From NCBI GenBank assembly GCA_017461585.1, contig JAFTYM010000020.1, forward strand, positions 1 through 32,598: a stretch of DNA of 32,598 nt. Direction: 5' to 3'. The notes below the pieces were generated by a model. It did not search any database. It saw only the letters and a program-made list of their open reading frames with translations, and was not told where the DNA came from. A program made the position numbers and the translations under genes. This DNA is from Oscillospiraceae bacterium (GTDB lineage: Bacteria > Bacillota > Clostridia > Oscillospirales > Oscillospiraceae). Shown piece after piece: positions 1 to 6,558 of the stretch. The stretch's first letter is position 1. The number at the start of each line of letters is the position of its first letter.

Positions 1-80
1 AGCGCTTTTCTGCCTCGTTTACGAACAAAATCTATCTTTTTAAGTGCAAGCAGTTTTGCCAATATAAATTCGTGATAGAA

Positions 81-187
81 TCAATTTACAAAAATCCGCC
101 AATACTGGTATGTATTGGCGGATTTTTTAAGTTGCATTATAGCCGAATAGATAAAGGCAAACCTTATGTTTTCTTGTCGGGTACACC
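81..187 (-). repeat. Structured 3'-end repeat, copy 1, with terminator hairpin
   Basis: A ~107-bp block that recurs nearly identically at 6429-6536. It contains a 16-bp perfect stem (90-105 with 112-127, loop TGGTAT) and a second block (about 140-187) that can form a weaker nested hairpin around AAGG/CCTT and CCGA/TCGG. On the minus strand the hairpin is followed by a T-run, so it should act as an intrinsic terminator for the anti-sigma gene, whose stop lies 17 bp away. The plus strand also has a T-run after the stem, so it may work in both directions. The order and spacing relative to the upstream stop codon are kept in both copies. Confidence 0.85.
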
Positions 188-203
188 ATAAGGGTGCTGT
201 TTT

Positions 204-1109
204 TTATATATATTCTTTTATCTCTTTTCGTATGCGTATCACGTTATACACCAGAAGCAGCACGCAGTAAAGAAGAAGTGTCACCAGCAGAATAAGCTCA
301 AAATCTCTTGTCATTGTGTATGACACGCCACTTAAACCGCATATAGCAATGTGGCTTAGAATGTAAGAAAGAGGAAACAGAATTGCTCTCTCCAGCCCGA
401 TTTTGACACGGGCTTTTTTTCTGAAAACAAGCCACAGCACCCCCAGCACCGCAAACAGAACCAAAGCGGTAAACAGATAATAATTCAGCGCCAACCTCGG
501 CTGGGTTATAACTCCGCCGTTTGTGATTGGCTCTCCGTAAATGCACACGTCCTCCTCACCGTTATTCTGCGTGTAGTATATGGTCATTTGCGGCATTCCT
601 ACTGTAGGATAGGCTGTTAATGTTTTATTTTCCGTATCTTCATTGGTCCACTGCAAAAGTCGTGATGTCCACGCCTCAACAAAGTAATATTTCCCCTCTC
701 CATTTTCCGGAGACGGCATACTCTCATAACTACATGCCGCAACATCCTCCCGGAATGTGAGCAGAACACCGCCATCACCTGTTTCCGTTACCGTTATCAA
801 ATCATCCGTATACTCAAAATGTATGGGCTTTGTGATGTACGAAAAGGCAACAACCGCTATGGCAAGCACCATTATAACCGACAGAACCACCGTCTGTATT
901 CGTTTCATCACAAGCTTTTTTCTTATACCCGCAAGAGGCACAGCATCGCAGGCTGTCTGTATTATTTCAGGTTTGTTTATCATTTCAAGCTCTTTTCTGC
1001 ATTCATCGCAGCCTTTCAGGTGCCCCTCAACAAACGCTTTTGTATCCTCGCTGACCATACTTTCCGCGTACAGCGGCAATACATCACGAATAATATTACA
1101 CTCATTCAT
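204..1109 (-). CDS. Zinc-binding anti-sigma factor, four-TM membrane protein
   Basis: The N-terminus carries a ZAS/zf-HC2 zinc-binding motif (C4, H30-x3-C34-x2-C37 counting from MNEC), the domain that grips ECF sigma factors in the cytoplasm. A first membrane helix follows (about residues 70-90), then a ~100-residue extracytoplasmic region. Three further hydrophobic segments lie towards the C-terminus, more than the single helix of simple anti-sigma factors. The start at 1109 is chosen because its ATG overlaps the sigma-gene stop (ATGAATGA) and has an AGGAGAG site 8 bases upstream; a slightly earlier in-frame start at 1118 is less likely. The overlap implies translational coupling with its sigma partner. 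The sensed signal is unknown. 301 residues. Confidence 0.87.
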   Translation of the reverse strand: MNECNIIRDVLPLYAESMVSEDTKAFVEGHLKGCDECRKELEMINKPEIIQTACDAVPLAGIRKKLVMKRIQTVVLSVIMVLAIAVVAFSYITKPIHFEYTDDLITVTETGDGGVLLTFREDVAACSYESMPSPENGEGKYYFVEAWTSRLLQWTNEDTENKTLTAYPTVGMPQMTIYYTQNNGEEDVCIYGEPITNGGVITQPRLALNYYLFTALVLFAVLGVLWLVFRKKARVKIGLERAILFPLSYILSHIAICGLSGVSYTMTRDFELILLVTLLLYCVLLLVYNVIRIRKEIKEYI

Positions 1110-1602
1110 CACTATCACTCTCCTCTATCTTCGACCTTATCATATTCTTTGCACGGTGGTAGGTAACGCATGCCCAGTTTTCTGTTTTGCCGAATATATT
1201 TCCGATTTGCTTAAAGCTCAGGTCACCAAATACACGCCACATAAAAACCTCTTTATACGGTTCGGGTATTTTGTGAAGCTCACGCCTTATGCGCATGGCC
1301 TCATCCCGCTGTACAGTCTTTTCCTCGAGGTGCACATCCGACGGAAGCCTTGTCAATTCCTCATCTTCCGTACTGATCGTTTTGCCGCTTTTTCTCAGGT
1401 ATGTATAGTAGCAGTTTTTTGCTATCTGGCAGAGCCACACGCGTATATCGCAATCCCCGCGAAAGCGCTTTATCGCTTGCATTGATTTAAAAAAAGTCTC
1501 GCAGGTTATCTCTTCTGCAACGCTCTCATCGCCGGAAAGCCTGAGAATATACTTATACACAGCACCATAATAATCCCGGTATATTTTCTCAAACTCAGTC
1601 AT
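1102..1602 (-). CDS. ECF-type RNA polymerase sigma factor
   Basis: A 166-residue sigma-70-family protein of ECF size. Region 2 is visible in the first ~75 residues (YRDYYGAVYKYILRLSGDES with the downstream AEEITCETFFK block). Region 4 is a C-terminal helix-turn-helix (IPEPYKEVFMWRVFGDLSFK through ENWACVTYHRAKNMI). The start at 1602 is preferred over an ATG at 1620 because the intervening codons are the ribosome binding site itself (GGGAGGTGG). It overlaps the downstream anti-sigma gene by 8 bp, the standard arrangement for a sigma/anti-sigma switch. A TGTAAT-N16-CGTC element 25 bp upstream resembles ECF promoters and suggests autoregulation. The regulon cannot be deduced from this window. Confidence 0.93.
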   Translation of the reverse strand: MTEFEKIYRDYYGAVYKYILRLSGDESVAEEITCETFFKSMQAIKRFRGDCDIRVWLCQIAKNCYYTYLRKSGKTISTEDEELTRLPSDVHLEEKTVQRDEAMRIRRELHKIPEPYKEVFMWRVFGDLSFKQIGNIFGKTENWACVTYHRAKNMIRSKIEESDSDE

Positions 1603-1626
1603 CCTACCACCTCCCTTCATATATAA

Positions 1627-1652
1627 GACGCCGTAAACGTAAAAACATTACA
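1627..1652 (-). promoter_or_regulatory. Candidate ECF-type autoregulatory promoter
   Basis: Read on the minus strand: TGTAAT (1652-1647), a 16-bp spacer, then CGTC (1630-1627). The spacing and CGTC -10 resemble promoters of SigW/SigM-type ECF sigma factors (TGAAAC-N16-CGTC class). It sits directly upstream of the ECF sigma gene. The -35 departs from the usual AAC core (TAAT here), so this is a plausible rather than certain call. An extended -10 (TGATATAAT, -10 at 1675-1670) farther upstream could provide a housekeeping promoter. Confidence 0.5.
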
Positions 1653-1754
1653 AAATTTTTTGATTTTTCATTATATCACAAAACAGCGCAGTTATCTGTG
1701 CTTTTCGCCAAAGGTTTTTCCGCTTTAAAACAGTAAATTATTATAATTCCATGA

Positions 1755-1783
1755 TTGACAATCGCTTTTCATTTTGATATATT
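1755..1783 (+). promoter_or_regulatory. Housekeeping promoter of the T-box operon
   Basis: TTGACA at 1755-1760 and TATATT at 1778-1783 are separated by exactly 17 bp. Transcription would start near 1790, just before the T-box leader. Confidence 0.85.
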
Positions 1784-1789
1784 ATTATT

Positions 1790-2064
1790 CACTAATATTG
1801 TTTAATGCGTTGAAGAAACTATGCTTCATATCTTACGTTTCAGAGAGTCGGCGGCTGGTGTGAGCCGATGCAGAGGGTATGAATGCAGTCTCATTTCTGA
1901 GCAGGAATTCCTAAAGCAATCGCTGTTAAGAGTTCCCGGAGGCCCCGTTACCATGGCTTAAGGCTTTATGAGCCGGATTTCTTGAGTGGCTGTAAAAACA
2001 GCAACCAGGGTGGTACCGCGGAATTGATTTTCGTCCCTGAGGTCTTTTGACCTCGGGGTTTTTT
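1790..2064 (+). promoter_or_regulatory. T-box riboswitch leader, probable leucine (CUC) specifier
   Basis: The diagnostic T-box sequence AGGGTGGTACCGCGG lies at 2007-2021. A terminator follows at 2035-2058 (CCCTGAGGTC, loop TTTT, GACCTCGGGG) with a T-run; the preceding CGTCCC can instead pair with the T-box to form the antiterminator. Stem I has the usual CAGAGAG element and apical GGCTGGTGTGAGCC loop (about 1840-1868). The best-placed specifier is CTC at 1890-1892, followed by a purine and a TTTCTGAGC segment as in other T-boxes. The TGGT bulge would pair with an ACCA tRNA end, consistent with a discriminator-A tRNA such as tRNA-Leu and inconsistent with Cys (TGC is the other triplet nearby). 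The T-box call is near certain; leucine specificity is moderately supported. Confidence 0.93.
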
Positions 2065-2089
2065 ATTTTATCGTAAAAGGAGCAGGAAC

Positions 2090-3499
2090 ATGAGAAACGT
2101 AAAGATCACTGATATGACACTCAGACAGTGTGCAAACTCTGCAGAGGCAGCACTCAGCTTTAAGGAAAAGCTGGAGATAGCCAAAGCGCTTGACAAGATG
2201 AAGGTTGACTATATCGAGGCAGCCCCCCTTGTCAACATCAAGACCGACGCGCTTCTTATGCGTACAATATCCACAACCGTTGAAAACTGCGGTGTTTCAA
2301 TGCCCGTAGGATACACAGCAGAAGAGGTTGACACAGCCTGGGCGGCAATTTCCAAGGCAAAAAAGCCCCGTCTGCACGTTATCGTTCCCCTCTCCACAGT
2401 TCAGATGGAATATGTCTGCCGCAAAAAACCTGCAGCAGTTTTAGAGATGATAAAGGAACTGGTCACACGCTGCAAATCATACTGCGACGATATCGACTTC
2501 ACAGCAGATGACGCTTCCCGTGCAGAGCCTGACTTTTTAAAGCAGGCCATCGAGATCGCCATATCCTGCGGCGCTTCCACCGTCACCATCAGCGATACGG
2601 CAGGCTCTATGCTGCCCGATGAGTTCGGCGCATTTATCCGCGGACTTGAAGAGAGCATTCCTGCTCTGCAGAACGTAAATGTAGCCGCTCAATGTCTCAA
2701 TGAGCTTAACATGGCAGCTGCATGTGCCGTTACTGCAGTTGGCTCAGGCGCAGTTGAGATAAAAGCAATCGCAACAGGCGACTCTACCGCAACTGTTTCC
2801 GATATTGCACGCATCATCCGTCTCCGCGGCGAAGATTTCGGCATTTGCTGCGGCATCAACATGATGGAAATCAACCGTCTCACCACACAGATAGAGTGGC
2901 TCACCCGCTCCAAGAAAGGCTCTTCTCCCTTTGACACAGGTATCTCCACAGCACAAGGCAGCGACTTTGTTTTAAACAGCTACGACAACATTGATGCCGT
3001 CAGCAAGGCTGCACTCCAGTTGGGTTACGAGCTGTCTGATGACGACCTGAACAAAGTTTTTGAATCCTTTAAAAACGTCGCCGACAAGAAAGAAGTCTCC
3101 GCGCGAGAGCTTGATGCTATCATCGCAAGCGTTGCTCTGCAGGTACCGCCCACATATCGCCTTGTGAGCTATGTCATAAACAGCGGCAACATAATCAGCG
3201 CAACCGCAAGCCTTGTCCTTGAAAAGGACGGCAAGGAGCTTCGCGGTCTTTGCGCAGGCGATGGCTCTATCGACTCTGCATTCCTTGCTATCGAGCAGAT
3301 AATCGGCACACACTACGAGCTGGACGACTTCCAGATTCAAGCCGTTACAGAAGGCCGAGAGGCTGTAGGTACTGCCGTTGTAAAGCTTCGCTCAAACGGC
3401 AAGCTCTATTCAGGCCGCGGTATTTCCACCGATATTATCGGCGCTTCCATCCACGCATACATCAACGCACTTAACAAAATCGTTTACGAGGAGAACTGA
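2090..3499 (+). CDS. LeuA-like (isopropylmalate/citramalate synthase family) protein with lost metal ligands
   Basis: A 469-residue member of the HMGL-like TIM-barrel family with a C-terminal LeuA-type allosteric domain (about 355-468). Family landmarks are clear: an N-terminal DMTLR block, KLEIAKALDKMKVDYIEA, FTADDASRAEPDFL and ISDTAGSMLPDEF. The catalytic centre is altered. The usual LRDGxQ is LRQCAN (Asp to Gln at 13). The HxHND metal motif reads QCLNE (Gln201 and Leu203 replace both His). The conserved GERxGN loop is absent, and the His of the SxxH strand is Gln105. It may therefore be a pseudo-enzyme, a leucine-binding regulator or an enzyme with changed chemistry. AAAGGAG precedes the start. 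It is first in a two-gene unit controlled by the T-box; the next gene starts 2 bp after its stop. Confidence 0.85.
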   Translation: MRNVKITDMTLRQCANSAEAALSFKEKLEIAKALDKMKVDYIEAAPLVNIKTDALLMRTISTTVENCGVSMPVGYTAEEVDTAWAAISKAKKPRLHVIVPLSTVQMEYVCRKKPAAVLEMIKELVTRCKSYCDDIDFTADDASRAEPDFLKQAIEIAISCGASTVTISDTAGSMLPDEFGAFIRGLEESIPALQNVNVAAQCLNELNMAAACAVTAVGSGAVEIKAIATGDSTATVSDIARIIRLRGEDFGICCGINMMEINRLTTQIEWLTRSKKGSSPFDTGISTAQGSDFVLNSYDNIDAVSKAALQLGYELSDDDLNKVFESFKNVADKKEVSARELDAIIASVALQVPPTYRLVSYVINSGNIISATASLVLEKDGKELRGLCAGDGSIDSAFLAIEQIIGTHYELDDFQIQAVTEGREAVGTAVVKLRSNGKLYSGRGISTDIIGASIHAYINALNKIVYEEN

Positions 3500-3501
3500 G
3501 T

Positions 3502-6015
3502 ATGAAACTGTCATTTTCAATCAAAGGCTGGTCCGGTCATACCTGGTCAGATTTCTGCGATCTGGCTATTGAAATGGAGTTTCAGGGCATAGAGCTCCAC
3601 AATATACACGATACAGATTTCACTGCAAAGGGCGGACCTTTCCACGCACACGCTGCAGCCGCAACCATCCGCGGCCTGCAGGAGAAAAAGCTCTCCATCC
3701 CCTGTATCGACTCTATCTGCGACATCGCAGACGACTCAAACTTTGACTACAACTGCAGCGAAATCGCTGCCTGCATTGAAACCGCAAAGGTTTTTAAGAT
3801 CCCCCATATACGCATCCATGCAGGCGCAGGCGAGGTTTCTGACAAGATGATGGAGTGCCTTGCAAAATCCGTTGCGTTGGCTGAAGAAGCAGGCGTAACA
3901 CTGTTTATTGAGACTTACGGAATTTTTGCAGACACAGCAAAGCTGCGCGATGTTCTGAACAGCTTTGCCTGCGACAATCTGGCAGCGCTGTGGGATATGC
4001 ACCACACCTACCGTCTCGCAGGCGAAAATGCAGACGTCACCATCCAAAACCTGGGTGCATATATAAAGCACGTTCATTTAAAAGACTCTGAGGTCATAGA
4101 CGGAAGTGTAGAATATTGCCTCATCGGCGAGGGCACGCTGCCCATTGCCGACATGATGAACGCTCTGCGCTCTGTAAACTACGACGGCTTCATCTCCCTT
4201 GAGTGGGACCCCATGTGGATGCCCGACATCAGTGATATCGACATCATCCTTCCCCACTACGTCAACTATATGAATCGCTACAGCGACCCTTCAAAATCCC
4301 GCTCCGTCCTCTACGACAACGCACGCGGAACCGGCAAATACCCATGGAAAAAGGAACTCATCATCGAAAAGACCTTCTCTCAGGTTCTTGACAAAATGGT
4401 CGAAGAGTTCCCTGACCAGTACGCTTTCAAGTTCACAACGCTGGACTACACCAGAACTTACTCCCAGTTCCGCGACGATGTTGATGAATTTGCCCGCACA
4501 CTCATCGCTCTCGGTGTAAAGCCCCGTGACAAGGTTGCGATCTGGGCAACAAATGTCCCTGCATGGTTTATCTCCTTCTGGGCAACCACAAAAATCGGTG
4601 CAATCCTCGTCACCGTTAACACAGCATACAAGATCCACGAAGCTGAGTATCTGTTCCGCCAGTCCGATACACACACGCTCATCATGATAGACGGCTACAG
4701 AGACTCCAACTACTCTCAGATCGTCGCCGAGATCTGCCCCGAGTTGGAAAACCATACCCCCGGAAAGCCTCTCCACGCCAAGAGACTGCCTTTCCTGCGC
4801 AACGTAATTACAGTCGGCTTCCGCCAGAAAGGCTGTCTCACATGGGAAGACTCCCTCCAGCTTGCTCATCAGGTTCCTGTCGAGGAAGTTTACCGCAGAG
4901 CAGCCGCCGTTGATATCCACGACGTCTGCAACATGCAGTACACTTCAGGTACAACAGGCTTTCCCAAAGGCGTTATGCTGACCCATTACAACGTTGTAAA
5001 TAACGGCAAAGCGATTGGCGACTGCATGGATCTCTCCACCGCAGACCGCATGATGATTCAGGTACCCATGTTCCATTGCTTCGGCATGGTTCTGGCTATG
5101 ACCGCATCCATGACCCACGGAACAAGCCTGTACCCCATCCCCTATTTCTCGCCAAAATCCTCTCTCGCCTGCGTAAACAGCGAGAAGATAACCGCATTCC
5201 ACGGCGTTCCCACTATGTTCATCGCCATGCTCGAGCATGAGGACTTTGAAAAGACTGATTTCTCATACATCCGCACAGGTATCATGGCAGGATCTCCCTG
5301 TCCCATCAAGGTCATGGAAGACGTTCTTGACAAGATGAACATGAAGGAGATCTGCATCACCTACGGTCAGACAGAGGCATCTCCTGCAACAACCATGAGT
5401 AAAACCACCGACACTATTGAAACACGTGTCAACACGGTCGGCGGCGCTATCTTCGGTGTTGAGTGTAAGATAGTTGACCCTGAGACCGGTGAAGAGCTGG
5501 GCGATAACATGGACGGCGAATTCTGCGCCCGTGGCTACAACATCATGAAGGGTTATTACAAGATGCCCGAGGCAACCTCAAAGGCGATCGACCGCGACGG
5601 CTGGCTCCACACAGGCGACCTCTGCCGCAGACTTCCTGACGGCACATTTAAGGTCACAGGCCGTCTTAAGGATATGATCATCCGCGGCGGTGAAAATATC
5701 TACCCCAAGGAAATAGAAGACTTCCTGTACACCCACCCCAAAGTCTCCGACGTTCAGGTCATCGGTGTTCCCGATGAGCAGTACGGAGAAGAGATCATGG
5801 CGTGCATCATTCCCAAAGAGGGCGAAACCGTTACTGCAGCTGAGCTGAAGGAATACAGCATGGCACGCATTGCAAAGCACAAAGTACCCAGATACTTTGA
5901 CTTTGTCGATTCATTCCCCATGAATGCCGCAGGCAAGATCTTGAAGTACAAAATGCGCGAGGATGCAGTTAAAAAACTGAACCTCCAGAAAGCAGACGAA
6001 ATTGTAACCGCATAA
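3502..6015 (+). CDS. Fusion: sugar-isomerase-type TIM barrel + acyl-CoA synthetase
   Basis: An 837-residue two-part enzyme. Residues 1-255 form an AP-endonuclease-2/xylose-isomerase-like barrel with the expected metal ligands (E137 in ETYG, D165 in WDMHH, H190/H192 in HVHLKD, E234 in LEWDP), so this half looks catalytically competent. Residues ~285-830 are an ANL-family AMP-forming acyl-CoA synthetase: P-loop YTSGTTGFPKG (480-490), ITYGQTEASP, GWLHTGDL, the hinge GRLKDMIIRGGENIYPKEIE, and the C-terminal catalytic lysine in AAGKILKYKMR. The ligase would convert a carboxylic acid to its CoA thioester via an acyl-adenylate. The substrate is unknown. Co-transcription with the LeuA-like gene suggests a shared small acid or CoA ester related to leucine metabolism. 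The fusion is unusual; both halves are in one uninterrupted frame. Confidence 0.9.
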   Translation: MKLSFSIKGWSGHTWSDFCDLAIEMEFQGIELHNIHDTDFTAKGGPFHAHAAAATIRGLQEKKLSIPCIDSICDIADDSNFDYNCSEIAACIETAKVFKIPHIRIHAGAGEVSDKMMECLAKSVALAEEAGVTLFIETYGIFADTAKLRDVLNSFACDNLAALWDMHHTYRLAGENADVTIQNLGAYIKHVHLKDSEVIDGSVEYCLIGEGTLPIADMMNALRSVNYDGFISLEWDPMWMPDISDIDIILPHYVNYMNRYSDPSKSRSVLYDNARGTGKYPWKKELIIEKTFSQVLDKMVEEFPDQYAFKFTTLDYTRTYSQFRDDVDEFARTLIALGVKPRDKVAIWATNVPAWFISFWATTKIGAILVTVNTAYKIHEAEYLFRQSDTHTLIMIDGYRDSNYSQIVAEICPELENHTPGKPLHAKRLPFLRNVITVGFRQKGCLTWEDSLQLAHQVPVEEVYRRAAAVDIHDVCNMQYTSGTTGFPKGVMLTHYNVVNNGKAIGDCMDLSTADRMMIQVPMFHCFGMVLAMTASMTHGTSLYPIPYFSPKSSLACVNSEKITAFHGVPTMFIAMLEHEDFEKTDFSYIRTGIMAGSPCPIKVMEDVLDKMNMKEICITYGQTEASPATTMSKTTDTIETRVNTVGGAIFGVECKIVDPETGEELGDNMDGEFCARGYNIMKGYYKMPEATSKAIDRDGWLHTGDLCRRLPDGTFKVTGRLKDMIIRGGENIYPKEIEDFLYTHPKVSDVQVIGVPDEQYGEEIMACIIPKEGETVTAAELKEYSMARIAKHKVPRYFDFVDSFPMNAAGKILKYKMREDAVKKLNLQKADEIVTA

Positions 6016-6020
6016 AGCAA

Positions 6021-6055
6021 AAGAGCCTCAACACTATGTTTGAGGCTCTTTTTTG
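6021..6055 (+). terminator. Intrinsic terminator of the LeuA-like/acyl-CoA ligase operon
   Basis: An 11-bp stem AAGAGCCTCAA (6021-6031) pairs with TTGAGGCTCTT (6040-6050), followed by a T-run, 6 bp after the stop codon. Confidence 0.93.
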
Positions 6056-6089
6056 TCGAAATACGTCGGCAAAAAATCTGAAAAAGGTC

Positions 6090-6118
6090 TTGCATTGGCG
6101 CTTTCCTTGTGATATAAT
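6090..6118 (+). promoter_or_regulatory. Promoter of the tRNA-Met/tRNA-Trp unit
   Basis: TTGCAT (6090-6095), a 17-bp spacer and a perfect TATAAT (6113-6118), 40 bp before the first tRNA. Confidence 0.85.
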
Positions 6119-6157
6119 TTCTCTGTTGTCGGCTAAAGCGCCGCGCAGCGCCTATGC

Positions 6158-6234
6158 GGGCCTTTAGCTCAGTTGGTTAGAGCTCCCGGCTCATAACCGG
6201 ATGGTCCTGGGTTCGAGTCCCCGAAGGCCCACCA
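6158..6234 (+). tRNA. tRNA-Met (CAT anticodon)
   Basis: A full cloverleaf of 77 nt with encoded CCA. The acceptor GGGCCTT/AAGGCCC is perfect, the D-stem is GCTC/GAGC, the anticodon loop is CTCATAA and the T-loop is TTCGAGT. Two stem positions are mismatched: the first pair of the anticodon stem (CCCGG with CCGGA, C-A) and one T-stem pair (CTGGG with CCCCG, T-C). The acceptor begins with a G-C pair, so it is not an initiator tRNA. A CAT anticodon could also belong to tRNA-Ile2 (lysidine-modified), but the body resembles elongator Met. Confidence 0.93.
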
Positions 6235-6238
6235 ACAT

Positions 6239-6314
6239 AGGGATTTAGCTCAGCTGGTAGAGCAGCGGTCTCCAAAACCGCGTGCCGTGAGTTCGAATCT
6301 TACAACCCCTGCCA
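6239..6314 (+). tRNA. tRNA-Trp (CCA anticodon)
   Basis: A 76-nt cloverleaf with encoded CCA, 4 bp after tRNA-Met. The anticodon loop is TCTCCAAAA (anticodon CCA) with stem GCGGT/ACCGC, and the discriminator is G as expected for Trp. One acceptor pair is mismatched (AGGGATT against AACCCCT, A-C at the fifth pair) and the T-stem holds a G-T pair. Co-transcribed with the upstream tRNA. Confidence 0.93.
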
Positions 6315-6357
6315 AAAATCGACAAGTTTCGCGTGAAACTTGTCGATTTTTATTTTT
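6314..6357 (+). terminator. Intrinsic terminator after the tRNA pair
   Basis: A 17-bp perfect stem (6314-6330 with 6335-6351, loop GCGT) followed by TATTTTTT. It begins at the last base of the tRNA-Trp CCA. Confidence 0.92.
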
Positions 6358-6377
6358 TACTATTAACTAATAACGCC

Positions 6378-6429
6378 GTGTCGTCAGAGACGACACATGG
6401 CAATATATCATAATGAATTATGATATATT
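6378..6429. repeat. Two short inverted repeats next to repeat copy 2
   Basis: GTGTCGTC/GACGACAC (6378-6385 with 6389-6396) and a 12-bp AT-rich palindrome (6402-6413 with 6418-6429) lie side by side between the tRNA terminator and the structured repeat. No gene is visible here. Their role is unknown; the second could add to termination of the long leftward operon. Confidence 0.6.
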
Positions 6430-6536
6430 CAATTTACAAAAATCCGCCAATACTGGTATGTATTGGCGGATTCTTTTAGTTCGTTTATAGCCGAATAGAT
6501 AAAGGCAAAACCTTATGTTTTCTTATCGGGTACACC
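6429..6536 (-). repeat. Structured 3'-end repeat, copy 2, with terminator hairpin
   Basis: Near-identical to 81-187, with only a few substitutions or one-base indels. The stem AATCCGCCAATAC/GTATTGGCGGATT (6441-6453 with 6460-6472, loop TGGTAT) is followed on the minus strand by a T-run, 22 bp beyond the stop of the TIR gene. It therefore terminates the ~25-kb operon. Same orientation relative to the upstream gene as copy 1. Confidence 0.85.
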
Positions 6537-6558
6537 CTTTATGGCGGGCCGTTTCTTT

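Noticed and set aside
1881-1887. TGC (Cys) as the T-box specifier
   Set aside because: It is too far from the closing GAGC segment. The TGGT bulge also implies a discriminator A, whereas tRNA-Cys has U.
81-6536. The two direct repeats as ends of a transposon or integrated element
   Set aside because: No transposase or integrase lies between them. Both copies sit at the same place relative to stop codons and contain terminator stems, so a 3'-end module explains them better.
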